From Saturnia japonica (Eukaryota > Arthropoda > Insecta > Lepidoptera > Saturniidae): a DNA stretch of 64,000 bases. The stretch spans positions 6,262,001 to 6,326,000 of the forward strand of contig CM065304.1 of the NCBI GenBank assembly GCA_033032175.1, given 5' to 3'. The notes beneath the pieces are model-generated. The model had not been told where the DNA came from. It did not search any database and saw only the letters and a program-made list of their open reading frames with translations. A program made the translations under genes and the position numbers. Of the stretch, positions 12,201-27,200 are shown one piece after another. The first letter of the stretch is position 1. Each line of letters begins with the position of its first letter.

Positions 12201-15200
12201 AGGGATTACAGAATTACAAGCGTAGAGACCTAATTCTTATTGAGCTAAAACTTTTCAAACATTATGAAGATGCGTATAATAGTCTGTTTAATGTAATAAA
12301 AATTAATATTTAATGTACCTTTTATAAAGAACTAAGTAGCTAGTAGGAAAAATAAACGTTACCATAAACGAATATTGATAGGTATAATGTTCATATAGCA
12401 GATATGGTAGATTTCAATGAAATTTAAAGATTGTCATTCAAAAGTTTTATTATTTATTTATAAAATCTGTAGTTCTGTCTGTACATGCATTTTATTCCTA
12501 ATTTACTAATGCTGTATAAAAGACACTGATCACGAATATACCTTTTTTTGTCTTTTTCTCCGGAATCTACTCAAAAACGGCTTAACCTATTTTATAAAAA
12601 AATTTAAACAGTAAGTTCATGTCATTTATCAATTGATAGACTATATAAATTGTCAATTATAATTATGAGTAAAAATTAAATTACACGAGGAAAATAATTA
12701 CTATGCAATAAAAAATTGCGGAACCGCGGAAACACCGCTAGTGATAAATAAAATTTAAGTAGAATTTGTGCCACGGTTACAGCCGCTGAAATGCTTGAAG
12801 CAGATGCACTCACCTAATACAGGCTGTTTTTGCATTGTTGGCAAAATTGAACTGTCTCTTTGGATGGGTTTGTATAAGGAGTTATCAGCATTCGAAACAT
12901 TCTTGCCTGATGGATATAAAATTAAAATTAAGGACTTCGTCATGTCATTGAAAGCTACAACTGTGGTAAGATAACTTAGATAGATACTAAGTTGCTAAGA
13001 CTCTTGGTTATAAATAAACTAGACAGTAATTCGTAATACCCCAAACTATACAATTAATAAAATTAAAGTGTCTGTTTATAATGTCAAAATAATAGCTTTT
13101 TATTAAATGCATATGACGGTATATACGATACCTATAACAAAAAAAAAAAAACATTTTTTTAAATTTTTGTCTGTCTGTTTGTTCCGGGTAATCTCCGAAA
13201 CGGTTAGACGGACTTTGACGGGACTTTCACTTATATATAGCTGATGTTATAGAGAGTAACTTAGGTTACTTTTATTTTGGAAAAAGAATTAGGGTTCTTC
13301 ACAAAATTTAAAAAAAGTGCTCATGGTGAATCAATCCTGATACTTAAATGGCTTACGATGAGTAAACCATACTAGATTAGCAAATTAATGTATTACATAA
13401 TTGTAGGCATTGAAAAGACCTACAAAAAAGTCACGGAGAGTATACATCTATCTTCTAAGGAACACCCACAATAAGCATTTTTATCTTTAAAATAACCGGG
13501 AGCGGGGGAGCAAGCTTCGCGCGAGCATTCTGTAGTCCACGTGAGCTAAGCCACGGGCACAGCAAGTTTAGTATATTAACTGAAACTAATATTGGAATCG
13601 TTAGCTATGAAGCCAAGACAAAACTATTGTTAGGCGAAATATATGAGTTACAAAACAGTTATACTGGTTTTTACCTAGTAATAAGTACCTACAAAAAATG
13701 TTACAACTCCATAAAATGCTGCTACATGTCTTGGTAATCTAAAGCACTTGTTAAAAGACCAAAGACAATGTTCTCCGTTTTTGTCGATACTAGTATGTTT
13801 GTTTAATAATAATATATGTTATTAATATATTACTACATATTACATAATATTTCAAATTAAAAGTTGTCACGTTAAATAACTCCCGCAACATGGACGCGAA
13901 ACCCATAGAGTAGAGTAATGCATAGTGAGAACCCAGTGCCACAATATCGGACAGTCGACTCTATTTGCGATCACTTGCTGGATGCTGTTGGGTACTGGCC
14001 CTCAAACGCGTCATCACAGATGATATTCGTTTATGTACAATTGCGTGAAAGCTATATGTAATAATAATTTTCCAGGAAATATATCGTGTTTGATTATTAA
14101 CTTTTGAAATGAGTGAAATATTATAATGTCTTTAACATAAAACCTAAAGCAAAATATGCAATTTATAGTCTATAACTAGCCATTACCTATTTTGCTAATA
14201 TTTGATAATGACATTACTATATTTCAGATGTTAGAATGCCGAGCCTTTATTTACAGAGCTAAATTATTGAATATTATTGATAATTCTAATTTGGGTTACA
14301 CTTTTGTAAGAGTGAATACATTGAACACTATAAAAGAAAGCAGGGTTGGTATTTTTTCACTTTTTTTATCTTATAGGTTTAGCGTTGTACGTACAATCTC
14401 ACCTGATCTTAAATGACGATGTGACCCAAGATGGTAGCACGCTAAGCTTAGTGGAAGACTGGCTCTCAAGTGCAGCTGCCGGAACAGACTTATAGGAGTT
14501 TGGCGAGAGATTTTCAATTTGAGGGTGGTAGCTAGCCAGGCGGGCATTAGATAAAGGCTTACCACCATGCTATAGTTTCATCACCATGTTTTCTTTCACC
14601 GAAAGCTCAGGCTCAGGTATTCGAACTCGTGTCAATCGACGCGCAGTCCGCACACGCTACCAACTAAGCCGTCATTGCTTCAGAATTATATTTTCTGTAA
14701 CAGCCAAATATCCTTTAAACGATGTACCTATACAAGACCGCAGTATTAGTTTATCGTTTTCGTTTGTCTATCATCAAAGGATTTAATGTATTGTTCAAAG
14801 GTTATCTTTTAAATTTATATTACCAAAATTTTAAAATTATTATGTATTCTAAAAAATCTAAAACACAAATTGTATATCAAAATTAAAATCAGTTTATTAA
14901 GAATATTAAAAAATTAAGTTACTATTATTTGATTTAGGCAAGGCAAAAGACACTAACGCCTATATGGAACCAGGTTCTCAAAATAAATAAAATAGTTTAT
15001 TCTAGTCAAGAAAGGCTCATTCATAGCCCTCCTGATGTCTTAGTCGAAGTCTGCGATAGCGATTTAACGGTAAGTTAAAGAGTACAACAGATTTTATTTT
15101 TACTTTTTTAGTCCGTCAAGGATCAATGTTACATACACATCATCACGCCTGTATTCCCCGAAGGGTTAGGCAGAGGTATACTATAATGTACACCCACAGT

Positions 15201-18200
15201 TCACCGAGTATGTTTTTAGGTCCCATGTAATAGGGGACGAGCCTATTGCCATTAATCGGGCACAAAGTCAAACTCTGAGCTGCTACTGAGAATTTCATAG
15301 GAAACCCTCAATAACACTTTGCTCGACCTGGGATTGAAACCCAGGACCTCGATCATAGCAGTCGCGCTTACGACCACTAGGCTAACGAGAAAGTTACGCC
15401 CAAACATATTTACATTTAAGTTTCAATATTTACTATAGACAGTAAAAACCAAGCCCGGTGAAGCTGTAAAAGCCGCCTGAGGCTTCAGGGCCCTTCTGGC
15501 TAACAGTATTATAGTCGGATCAAAAAAACCCCCACAAATTAGATAGTAAAATTGGGTGGTTGTAAAACAAGTAGCGGGATGCAAGGGGGAAATGTAGTAT
15601 ATTAGTGGGATGAGCTATCACTAGACCTATCAATCCATGTAAGTTTCAGCTCTAGATATTTTAAGATGAAGCAACAGGGTCTGATTGAAGTTCAGCTTCC
15701 ATGCAACAAGAATCTAATATGACGTTTTTTTACTTAATTATGCATTATTTAAAAATAAGATATACATCAAAAGTCTTATAATTATGGCCTAAGTTAAAGT
15801 AAATAAACAGGTTTTTTTGAAAACGAAAAAAAATAATAATTTAAAATCCTATTTCCTTTAGCGGCAATTTTTAAATGAAATATAGATTTGATGTCCGTAG
15901 GTTCATATCAGGGCGTGTACCAACGAATTTTTCGGCATTCGGGTACATTAACTGTTTTAAATTGGTAACACTATTAGATGACGGTGAAGGAACACATCGA
16001 GAATTCGAATATTTGAAATCGCCAATACATCGTGGGCTGGCGTGGAGATTAAGCCCTCGCCTTGCCTTGGGATGCTGATTTTTGCCCAAAATTGGGTCAC
16101 TTACAGGCTTCTATTATTAATAATTATAATTAATCTCAATAACTTTGTCAGGGTAAAACAGAGTTAATAGGAAGAATCCAAATACAACCCGTTGTCGATG
16201 ATAGACAAGATTACGAATACGCTCCAAAGTTGCAATGGTATGATTTGTATAAAGGGATGGAACACACTGGTCGATTATTGATGTCTCTACAGATATTAAA
16301 GGTATAGGTAATACAATAAATATTTTCGTTACGATACCTATACACCGGTTTTTGAAATTACATACCTTTTTATATTGACGTAATAAAAAAATTTTTTTTT
16401 CTCGCATTTTAATTATTCTAATTCTATACTATTATTTTTATTAATATGTATGTATTAATAATAAAATACAGCGAAGGAGTTTTATCTTTGTTCTCTGGAA
16501 CTACCAGTCGGATTCGGAAAATTCTTTTTCTATATGATAGTCAGATAAACGATAAATAGTATAAGCTCTCTAACATTAAGCTACACCTCTCAGCAAGGCT
16601 TATATATTGGTTTTGTTATGTAATTTTGAAGATAAGGTGCTCCCGAATAGCTTTATCCTCGTGCACTGGATGGCATAATGGTTAGTGATGCGTAAATATA
16701 CAATGCTTTACAAAAAAAATTGGTCTTTAGTACAAAAAAGTCTGTGATAGCATATACCTATCTCATAAACATAAGTCACTATGAGATATTTTACGATTTT
16801 TTTAAAGATAAAAAAATTTATTAATCAGCATTATTTTTAGGGATGGTAAATTAATCCTTATGAACAAAAGTTACTTCATCATAAAGATCATTTTATGAAG
16901 TTAAATTTTGCCCTTAATACATACCTAGTTTAGGGAGATAAAGAAAAATTAAAATAATTCTACACTCGGCTCGGTAGAACAGGTTGCAGTGAAAACCAAT
17001 ATAGTATTATGTATTTTAAAATCACATGTTACTATTGTAAAAATATTGTATTAAACATTATCAGTCAACGATATCTTTTAAATTTTTCGCGGGGCACATC
17101 TATTTTTTATAATATGTTATATTTAATTAAAAATAATGTTGTAGCATTGTATGGTGCGCCATCTATATTTTTACGTAACATTTTGTAACTGTATTGAATA
17201 CTGCGCCATCTATTGTAATGTATACGAAATACATCAATGAAAGCTAACCGTGATAATAATATATAATATTACGAGTATTTAACTTTGCTAGCCTAGTAAT
17301 CCAAGAGATGTCATCGTCGATTCAATTTAGTTTTGTAGTTCGATGAATAAAATCCATTAAAATTAACTATACGGCTCCCGTACATTTATAAAAAAAAAAA
17401 AAAATTATATATATGTTAACCCTAAAATATTCTAATAGCCGTAACACTTTTTTGTACTATAATTCGGGAGTTGATAACTTTTGGACGATTGTTTTAAACA
17501 CTATAAATGTTGAAAATTATACAGATTATGAATAATATTTTTTTCACTAATACACTATAAACAGTGATTTAAAAATGTTTTTTAATTTAAATAAAAAGTA
17601 GGTAACAAAAACGATGTTTTATGGTACCGTCACGTCAACATTCATGTTTATTATTTCCTGAATGATGACTTCGAGTTTTCTAATCGGCGCGGCGTTTCAA
17701 ATCACATGACTCACAGACAAAAATATTAATGTTCTAAAGGGAAAATTGAACAAATAAACAACTACTTTTACCAGATTTGTATTGTGTTGTGTTTTTTATC
17801 TATAGACCAATACTACTCAATAATTTATTTTAATTTTTAAACATGCAGTCAACTCGCGTAGTATATTATAACATTCGAATTGAGTAACCTCCCGTCTATA
17901 TATATAATACATATTATACATATATATATATTTTTTTTTTTCTTTTTTTATGGATGTTCGGCCGTAGGTAACTTCTTTGTTTATGAAACGATTTGGATGA
18001 TTTTTTGTTTGTTAGATAGGGTATTATGTCAAGGGTAGTCCCATTTTAACTTCATTGGTCTTGGACCTTCAACTTTGAAAGTACCTACACAAGAGAACTC
18101 TTCAAAATGATTGAAGTTGTTTTTCTTTTTTGTTGAAATTACCTTGTAATACTAATGTCAAAATATATTTCAATCGGTACTGGTTGAAACAAATACAACA

Positions 18201-21200
18201 GCTACATAAGACTAGCTTATGTCCCCAGCTTTGTCTGCGGTGTTTAGTATATTATCACCACGGCAAGAATACACATCGTTGAACGCTTGCTTATAAAAGT
18301 AGTAGTTTCTTGAAATTTAATATATTTTTATTGAATGAAGATATCGCGTTAAGTTTTTTGTTACATAAGGACAGAGCATCTAAGGAAAAAAAAACATCCA
18401 AACTATCTCTTACCTATCTATTTAGTACATCCTCTCATAGGAAATTCTATTAATAAAATACAGTCTTTCAGAACAGCCTATTTGTTTGAAGTTTGTACTA
18501 AGTTATTAACCCGCTGAATTAACTCATCCTGGGGCGCTCTAAAAGCTTCTATTGACACATCCTATCAACCAATTGTATCCATTTAATAAGATTAGCGGTC
18601 GCCCAATGATCGAAATTAGACTATTTTCTGTTTAGGATTCGCAGTATTAATTTATTTCATTTAATATATTAGTAACAGATATTATAGATAAATTTTAGCT
18701 TTCTGCGCTCCTTTTCCATATAACCTTGCCAAATCTCACAGTCTTCCGTGCACGCAATACGCTTAAATACATAGTTAAGAACATAGTTTTTGCTTCACTT
18801 ATTAATTTATTCCATTTAATAAGATTCCAGAAACGCTTTTTAGAACCACGGATTATGGACCAGTAGAAGAAACATATTTCGTATCAGATATCCAACAACA
18901 AGATGGTGACCATATGGAATCATTACCAGACACCTTCATACCACAGTTCACCACTTACAAGTAATTTTTTTTTAATTCTTAGATTTTAGGACATTTAATG
19001 GAATTCTCAGATTATGTCAACAGCTATGTGACAGTAGTGATAGTATTCTAGCATCGGAGTACAATTAGCGTTTATATATATAAGACGACTATAGTCATTT
19101 AATTGGACATGTGAAATAAACTATAAGCGTTGCTCTGTAAACAAAGTTTTATTTCATTAAATTTAATAATTAAATAATATTTTATAGTAAAATACACTAA
19201 ATAATAATATAATGTTAATTAACAAACCTGTAAACAAAGAAACGACATTAATAGTTTATATTTCTTAATTGTACGTCCTTTCTTTAGTTTTATAATTAAT
19301 TTTGTATTATTTGACACATCAGTCATTTTTAGTATGTCATAATATTATTTTTAATCATATATAAACTATATACAGCCTACACTAATATACATCATATAAA
19401 CCTACGATACTTAAAATAGAATTAAAGGAATATATTTTCTTTACATATATATTTAACTAGCAACCCGTCCCGGCTTCGCACGGGTAGCAGAGTAATAGCT
19501 TTTACGTGGCGCACGCCAGTAAAGCTCCCAGTCGGCATGATTTTTTCCGACATCTTCAACGATCATCGTCATATTTCAGCCAATTTACGCAAAATTTTAA
19601 TGAGTTATACACCTGAACCTTCCTCATGAATCATTCTGTTCAGTTGTAATAACCGTATAAACCTTTCGATAGGTTTTAAGTTTATCGTGTACAGATAGAC
19701 AAAAAGACGCGGCGGGGTACTTTGTTTTATAATAATTTATATTATGAAAGTAACATGCAATTACTTTGATTGCAATTAATTTGAACAGGCTAGCCGCCTC
19801 ATCGGTGGACGTATATCCTTCTATATACAATTAATAAAATTGAAGTGTCTGTTTGTAATTTCAAATAACATATTTGAAAGTATATAATATACCTATAACA
19901 AAACACCCGTTTTTAATATTTATAAGGTATTTTGTTGTGATTTGGGCGACACAGTTATTCAAAACACAATTGAGTTTCTCTGTAATAAAAGAAACGACAT
20001 TTAATGTTATTAATGACAATGTCTATTCCTAAATCACAACTAGGAAACAAAATTAATTATTTTTTATAAGTTTTCAAAAGACAGCTAGCTAGTTAGATGC
20101 TTCATAGATTGTCATTATTCGACCACAGATTACAGAGCGACTAGTATTAGTCTATGTCGCGGTCTAACACGATGACACTTGATGCGTGGAAATCTTAAAA
20201 TTAAAGAAAATTACATTTTTCTTTACATATTGTTTAAATTCTATTTGTTCCGGGTAATCTCCGAAACAGTAAGACCGATTTTGACGGGACTTTCACTGGT
20301 AGATAGTACAATTTTATTAATTTTATAGATATAGATAATGTTGAAGACTATAAACAAAAGACTCCTTGTCTGATGTTATTAATGATAATTATAAAGCTAT
20401 CCTTGTTATAAACGCGATGTTGTGAGCTAAAAAAATATGTTAAATTTACAGACTAGATATCTACTGGTGGGGTTTAAGAGACGTCAATATTACAACAAAA
20501 CCCGGTGTAGTCCTTGAAATTGAGGAACTTACAGTAAAATCTGATATTATTAATGACAAGAAACCAAACTGCAATTTTCCAAAAGGACGGACAACACACA
20601 TTTTTGATGCCCCGCTTGAAGAAGCTTACAGTCCTCCACTCACCATAAGACTTTACGATCAAAGTACCTTTGGAAGAACTCTTTTCTTGGGCACAAATGT
20701 AATCAAAAACCCTAAGAAATATATAGTGTATTGGTATTCTCGAAATGAGAGGGAACTAGCCTTGAAAAACGCAACAATCACATCTTCCAATTATAATGAC
20801 GGTATTTGTTATGTACTTCATAAAGTTAATTCATGTCATTCGAAGAACGTTATATTTAATTATTTTTTTAATTGAGGGACTTTGTATGATAGTCGAGTAA
20901 TATTTCTACAATCGATTTATTAACGCTATTTTTATTCATGTTTTAATTAATTCTAATAAGTGTATTACTTTAACTTGTTTATTTTATATGTAATATCTGG
21001 GTGACCATATGAACATAATTTTTAGTAAAACCTCTTCAGTATGCTAATAACAAAAAAGAACAGAATGAAAGGAAAAAAGAAAATATTAACCAGACGTCAG
21101 ATAAAAATTGTGTAGAGTCTAAGGCAAAGAGGTCGAGGTGGAACAAATTATTTTGGAGAAGAGAGCCAAATGAAGAAGAATACGTATTGCTCCCGATCTT

Positions 21201-24200
21201 TACTAAAGAAAATGATCAAATTAAAAAAGTTACGGATGTAGTCAAAAAATATGAGGACAGTGATTGGTGGATGAGATTTTTATCTTCACAAAAGGTATCT
21301 AATTATGACATAAGTTTTTTTTTAATATATAGCTGCATGTATTTATAATGTAAGCCATTGCTCATGCCACTAGCTACTTCCAGCTGCTCTGCAAAAGTCT
21401 AACTCTATACTATGCTTGTCAAAACGGACTTCTATCGAAATTTCATTAAATATCCATTTAATTCGGTCCTTTTTGAATACTTCTATTTAAGAATAACTTA
21501 GCATGTTGAAAAAGGTGACGTCAGAAATAACGATCAGGCGGTCTGAACACATACTGGTGAAGCTAATGTAGTAAACTCTACCTATATCATACTAATTACT
21601 TATTAGCTTTTAATCAACGATCTCTATTATTTTAGTATCTCTCCTTGTCTACATTCTTACTCAAATAATGTTACTTAAAGTATTTTTTTGTAACGTTTTA
21701 ACAACATGCTAAATATATTCAATCATCTTCCAGCTACCTACCTGCCTTCCTGGTACCTACTACCTGCTTGATATTCATGCTTATGAAATTTATCATAAAA
21801 ACAATTATCATTGTTTTACAGGATACCGACGATTGTAATTTTGCTGATGACAGAATAACGGTTAGTAGTAATAAAGTACAAATAAAATAAACTGATAAGC
21901 AATTTAAGTATTTTATTTATGTTCTACAAGCATTTCTTATACTTATCTTATAGCATATCTTACACGGTTAAACATATTTTGGTTAACTCTTCATCAGATC
22001 TACAATACAGAATTAGAAACGCAACCAGAATTTTCTAAGTTCAAAGACTGGTGTACAACTTTTAAGCTGTATAACGGAAAGAAAACAGGAGTACCTGAGA
22101 AAGATGAGAGGTTGCATTGTGGGTATTTGAAAGCAGGTATAGCTATATATAAATGGCCACCGCCTCAGAATACAACAGCAGTGAGCCTTAGCGGCATCGA
22201 TTTGAGTCTAGGGTCAGTGTCTTATCTATTTATCTATCTTAGTTAAAAATTAAATCTATTTCAATTAAAAAAAATATGGTAGAGTAATTATTGTGTAGAA
22301 ATAGCATATAATAGTATAAACGATTAGATTAAAACACATCATATCTACCATATACTAATCCTGTCATCGCACTGCAGGGTATAAGTTTCTGTTTTACATC
22401 ATTCATCTTATTTAGGTAACAATCTTCAATGACTCACCTAGCTATTGATCTTCCAGTGAACCTACCATATCCAAACAAATGTTTTGCCCATCATTCATTA
22501 TTGAACATGTTAAATACCGTCTTCTTCTTGTCTTTATCTCACCTATGTAGGGTCGGCTCAACAGGTTTTTCTCTTCCATTCTTCTCTATCAGTTGTAATC
22601 GCAGTATTCAATCGTTATATGCACATATTATCTCTCCCACAATCCATGCAAACCATCTTTGTTCTTCCTGTACTCCAGTATGAAGGTGGATAGGTGAAGA
22701 TTCATATTTAACATTGTTTTAGATAAATAACTGAACTCCCTCTTCATAACATGACATGTACCACACTAACCTATTATTCCTCAGTTTTTCTGTAGCTGGT
22801 GCTATTTTCATACTGCCTTTGATATACTCATTTCTTATTTTATAAATTCTAGTTGGACCATACATCCATCATATCATTCGGATCTCTCCCACATGATTGT
22901 GATTTTCTTTCTTTCATCTCTTTCGTTGCCCTTCACTCAGATCCATATATCACAACAGGGCTTTAATCCACCCTGCATTTATTGTATTCATCACATCAAT
23001 GTTACCAATCTGTAACATTTTAAATATTTGTTCCAGATATTTCAACAACCATCCTACTAACGATCCCGCAAAATTTCTCGTAAGAGTCTACATTGTTAAA
23101 GGTGTGGACCTGATTGCTAAAGATTTTACTGGAAAATTAGACCCTTATAGTGTCATCAGTTGTGGTAACAAACATATGGGAGACAGGAACAGTTATATTA
23201 CAAACACTGTAAATCCTGTTTTTGGAAAGTAAGGATTATTAATATTATTTGTGAACTCTTGAATATTGTTGCCAGCTTGGGTGGTCTTGACTTTAAATGA
23301 GAAAAAAGAAAATGGGTCTGGCAAGCTTTAAATGCACTTGCATTGTATATTTAGATTTGAACAAAGTGATCTCTTTTCTGTATTTAATTTTTATTTTTGT
23401 CGTAATATCTGATCCATACTTTACTCTGAAATATTTTTATAGAACTTGAGAGTAGTAAAGATTGCAGAACTACGCGGTTCCTATTTTTATCAACTTTACC
23501 ACAAGGTTTAGGACAGTTTATACAAATGCATGTAAATTATTAAATGTAAATAATACCTGTTTTCCTAATAAACAATCGTTTTAAGTAAATACAAAATTAT
23601 TTAAATAAGAGAATATGTTTATAACATAAAGGATGTACGAGTTTCGCTGTACTTTACCTGAAGATTATCTGCTAACCGTTTCTCTGTATGACTATGACGC
23701 GATGTCTGCAGACGAGCTCATCGGTTCCACCACCATCGACCTGGAAGACAGAATCTACACTAAGCATAGAGCACGTGTTGGGTTACCAATTATTTATAAC
23801 TCGTAAGTATTTTCAAGATAATTTTAATTTTAAGATGTTACAATTTCGATATAATATCACTAGAGTGTCGATATAATGACAATGGTAGATTCCTATATAT
23901 GAAACAGCAGACTGGGCCCCAGGTACTTGATGACAAGTTCCCAACCTGAGGGTAGTAGCGAGTAAGGCGGGTGTTTGAAAGTGACCTACCACCATGCAAA
24001 ATGCATACCTTTACATTTATAGTATTTCATCATAAAAATTACATAATTTTGTTTTACACTAATAGTATTTATTTAATTTATTGATATATTACATTAGATT
24101 TATTTATTAGAAAAATCTTTATTATGGCCACAGATCAGGATCATCGAAGTGGCGAGACTGTATAAAGCCTTCTACAATCCTGGAAGAGTTATGTTCGTCA

Positions 24201-27200
24201 AACAATATTCCGCCACCTACCTACACAAATATGAATAGTATTATTGTAAATAGAGTGGAATATAAATATAATGAAAGACACTGTAAGTGTTACTGAGCAG
24301 TACGTTTTACTAATGCTACATATCCTACCTACCTACATATACCTACTTGTTCATCAAGATCTGGCCTGAATGACACATGTGAAATGTTTATTTTAGAGAT
24401 GTAGTATAACTAACATGGGCAGTTGGTTTTACGATTATCGATTTGTTTTTAGAGCTAAATGTAATTGATAATTCGATTATGCTTTAAATCAATTAAGGGT
24501 AGTGTTGCCTAGACGTCGTAAGCGTGACTGCTATGATCGAGGTCCTGGGTTAGATTCCCAGGTTGAGCAGTGTTATTGGGGTTTTCTATGAAATTCTCAA
24601 TAGCGATTCGGAGTTTGGCATTGTGCCCGATTAATGGCAATAGGCTCGACCCCTATTACATGGGACCTAAAAAACATATCCGGCGAACTGTGGGTGTACA
24701 TTAGTACACCTCTGCCTAACACTTTCGGAACACAGGTGTGATGGTACGTAAGCTGTGTAAATGAAATAGCAAAAATAAACTGTAACATCAATTGATATCA
24801 TTTGAATTATTGTGTGCGCCAAACAACAAGATTAACATTCTCCAGTCAATACTCTTCATTGCTTGTTGCTAAAGTAAAAATGTAGGAATTACATAAATAT
24901 ATAGGTTTATTCGAAATTAAAAAAGAAACCATTTCATTAAATGTACAATTGCGATTGATCAATTTTCCATTCATTGATTTTATTATTATGGTCTATTCTA
25001 GTTTTAAGTACGATTGTAATAACGGTATATGTAAAAAAATCATCATGAAAGAATCACTTATCATTTAATCATGATGTCAAAAAAAAAATGGATGTATTCA
25101 TTTATGTAAAACAGTTCTTCTGAAAACCCTGTTTAAATGAGCTACGATGTTGATATCGATATGTATGTGCCATACAAGTTAAGGTCACATGTTTTTGCTT
25201 AATGCCTGGTATTTATACGCATAATTAATACGCGAGAAGAAAATTTAGACACCTTTTTAAGCGTATTGCGTACACGGAAGACTGTGAGTTTTGGCATGGT
25301 TGAAGTTTATATGGAGAAGGAGTGCAGAAAGCTAAAATTTATCTATAATATCTGTTACTAATATATTAAATAAAATAAATTAATTCTGCGAATCCTAACT
25401 CGACCAGGTCCATTTAACTTAGACCCCCAAAATATTGATATTGTCACTCAACGAAAAGTAAGAGCAAGTAATGTAGATAATAATACTCATTGTTTAAGTT
25501 CGTGAATACTACAAATGTCATACAGAAAATAGTCTATGATCAAAAAGTCGCTGTTCGAATTTCGACCTTAGAGCGACCGTTATTACACATAATTATTTAT
25601 AGAAGCTGGTATAGTTTCAGTGACGTTAAATTAAATTCATGATTACAGCTAAAAGTTACATATCACCGTCGGATATAAAGGAGTGTATATGTTTGAGCTT
25701 GATAAACAAATGGCATACTTTGCCAATTTGCGGTTTTCATCTAGTACCAGAACACGTGGAAACGCGATCCCTGTACAATCCTGAGAAAAAGCATCTTGAA
25801 CAGGTACAAAATGAGAAAACAGATCAACGCTGGTAACAGTATGGTTTTAATATAATTAATCCGTAAAATAAACATCAAGAATTGCTAACATGATGTTATG
25901 GGTAACTTAATATGTAGTATAGAGACTTCAAATCATCTTTGCGCTTGGACCTATGTGTGCGTGAGCTAATAAACATGCTTTTTTTTATTTATATAACAGT
26001 GACGACTGACGCGTCAATCGTCTTGTGATCATCATCTGTTCTATCGATTCATATACGGGCATAGTCGTTAAAAAAAATGTCTGGTTTGCCATGGAGAAAT
26101 GTTTCACCTATCCAGTAGTTGTGCTTTATAATGCGTTTACTATAAATAATAACTAATAAATGACTTGGTGTATATAGTTGAAATTAATACCGAATAATAA
26201 GATTTACGACCTCAAACTACTGTAAAAAAATCAAGTTTGTAGGTTAACGCCATAAAAAGATACAGTCCTTCATAATAAAACTTTAAAATTCGCACGCGGG
26301 CACCAATTTTGGAGTTTAAAATAGAGATGGATTTAAAAAAAAACCTACCGATAGCTTACGATATGACAAATTATTTAATCGAAGGCTAATTAATAGTGAG
26401 ATACAATTGAGATAATAAAAAACACCCAACACTTCTTAAAACAATCTCTCTTAGGATTCCGTTCCGAGAAAAGTAAATGCAAACTCTACACTGTCAGTTC
26501 TACCTTTAATCACACCTGTATTTTTCTTAGCGGGCTTCGCGTAACACAAACCAAGTAAAATAATTTGTAATACCAATATGAATATGTATTTCATTATATG
26601 TTGTTATTTTTTTAAATTATAATCTATACTAATATCATAAAGCTGAAGAATTTGTTTCTTTGGTTGAACACGCTAATCTAACGAACTACAAGTTCGAATG
26701 GTTAAAGTTACGTAACAATCGTGTGTGACAAAATTGGTTTTCTTAAAAATTCGCTATAGCATATGTCTATCTTTTAAGGTTTACTCAATATAACCTTTTT
26801 TATGGTAATAAAATTTGTTCTAAAATAATAAATTATTTACCAAGGTGTTTCTTATAGGTACTTGGTGTAAATCCTTATCGAAATAAATACATTTTTCATC
26901 ACAAGTATTTAATTTTGTATAAAATTGCCCTATACAGTAATTGATTTAAATGAATATCTCAGGAGGTATCACAGTTTTAAAATAACTCGGCAGCAAAATA
27001 ACGATCATGTACCTACCACGAGCACATTTTTATTATGTAGAATGATTTGGGAGGCGGGCGGCACCTATAATTACGTTGCCTACGAGCCACTCTCTCTAAC
27101 CCTTTTTTCTTTCTCTCTTATATGACACAGACGAAGTTTCGCGGGTCAGCTAGTGTAATATATATCTTCAAGAAAATATTAGCATTTTAATTTCCCAAAC

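Noticed and set aside
22999..23036. Upstream part of the ORF containing ferlin exon 22 as coding
   Set aside because: The acceptor 'tttgttccag' at 23,036 fits phase 2 from exon 21; the earlier residues are intronic.
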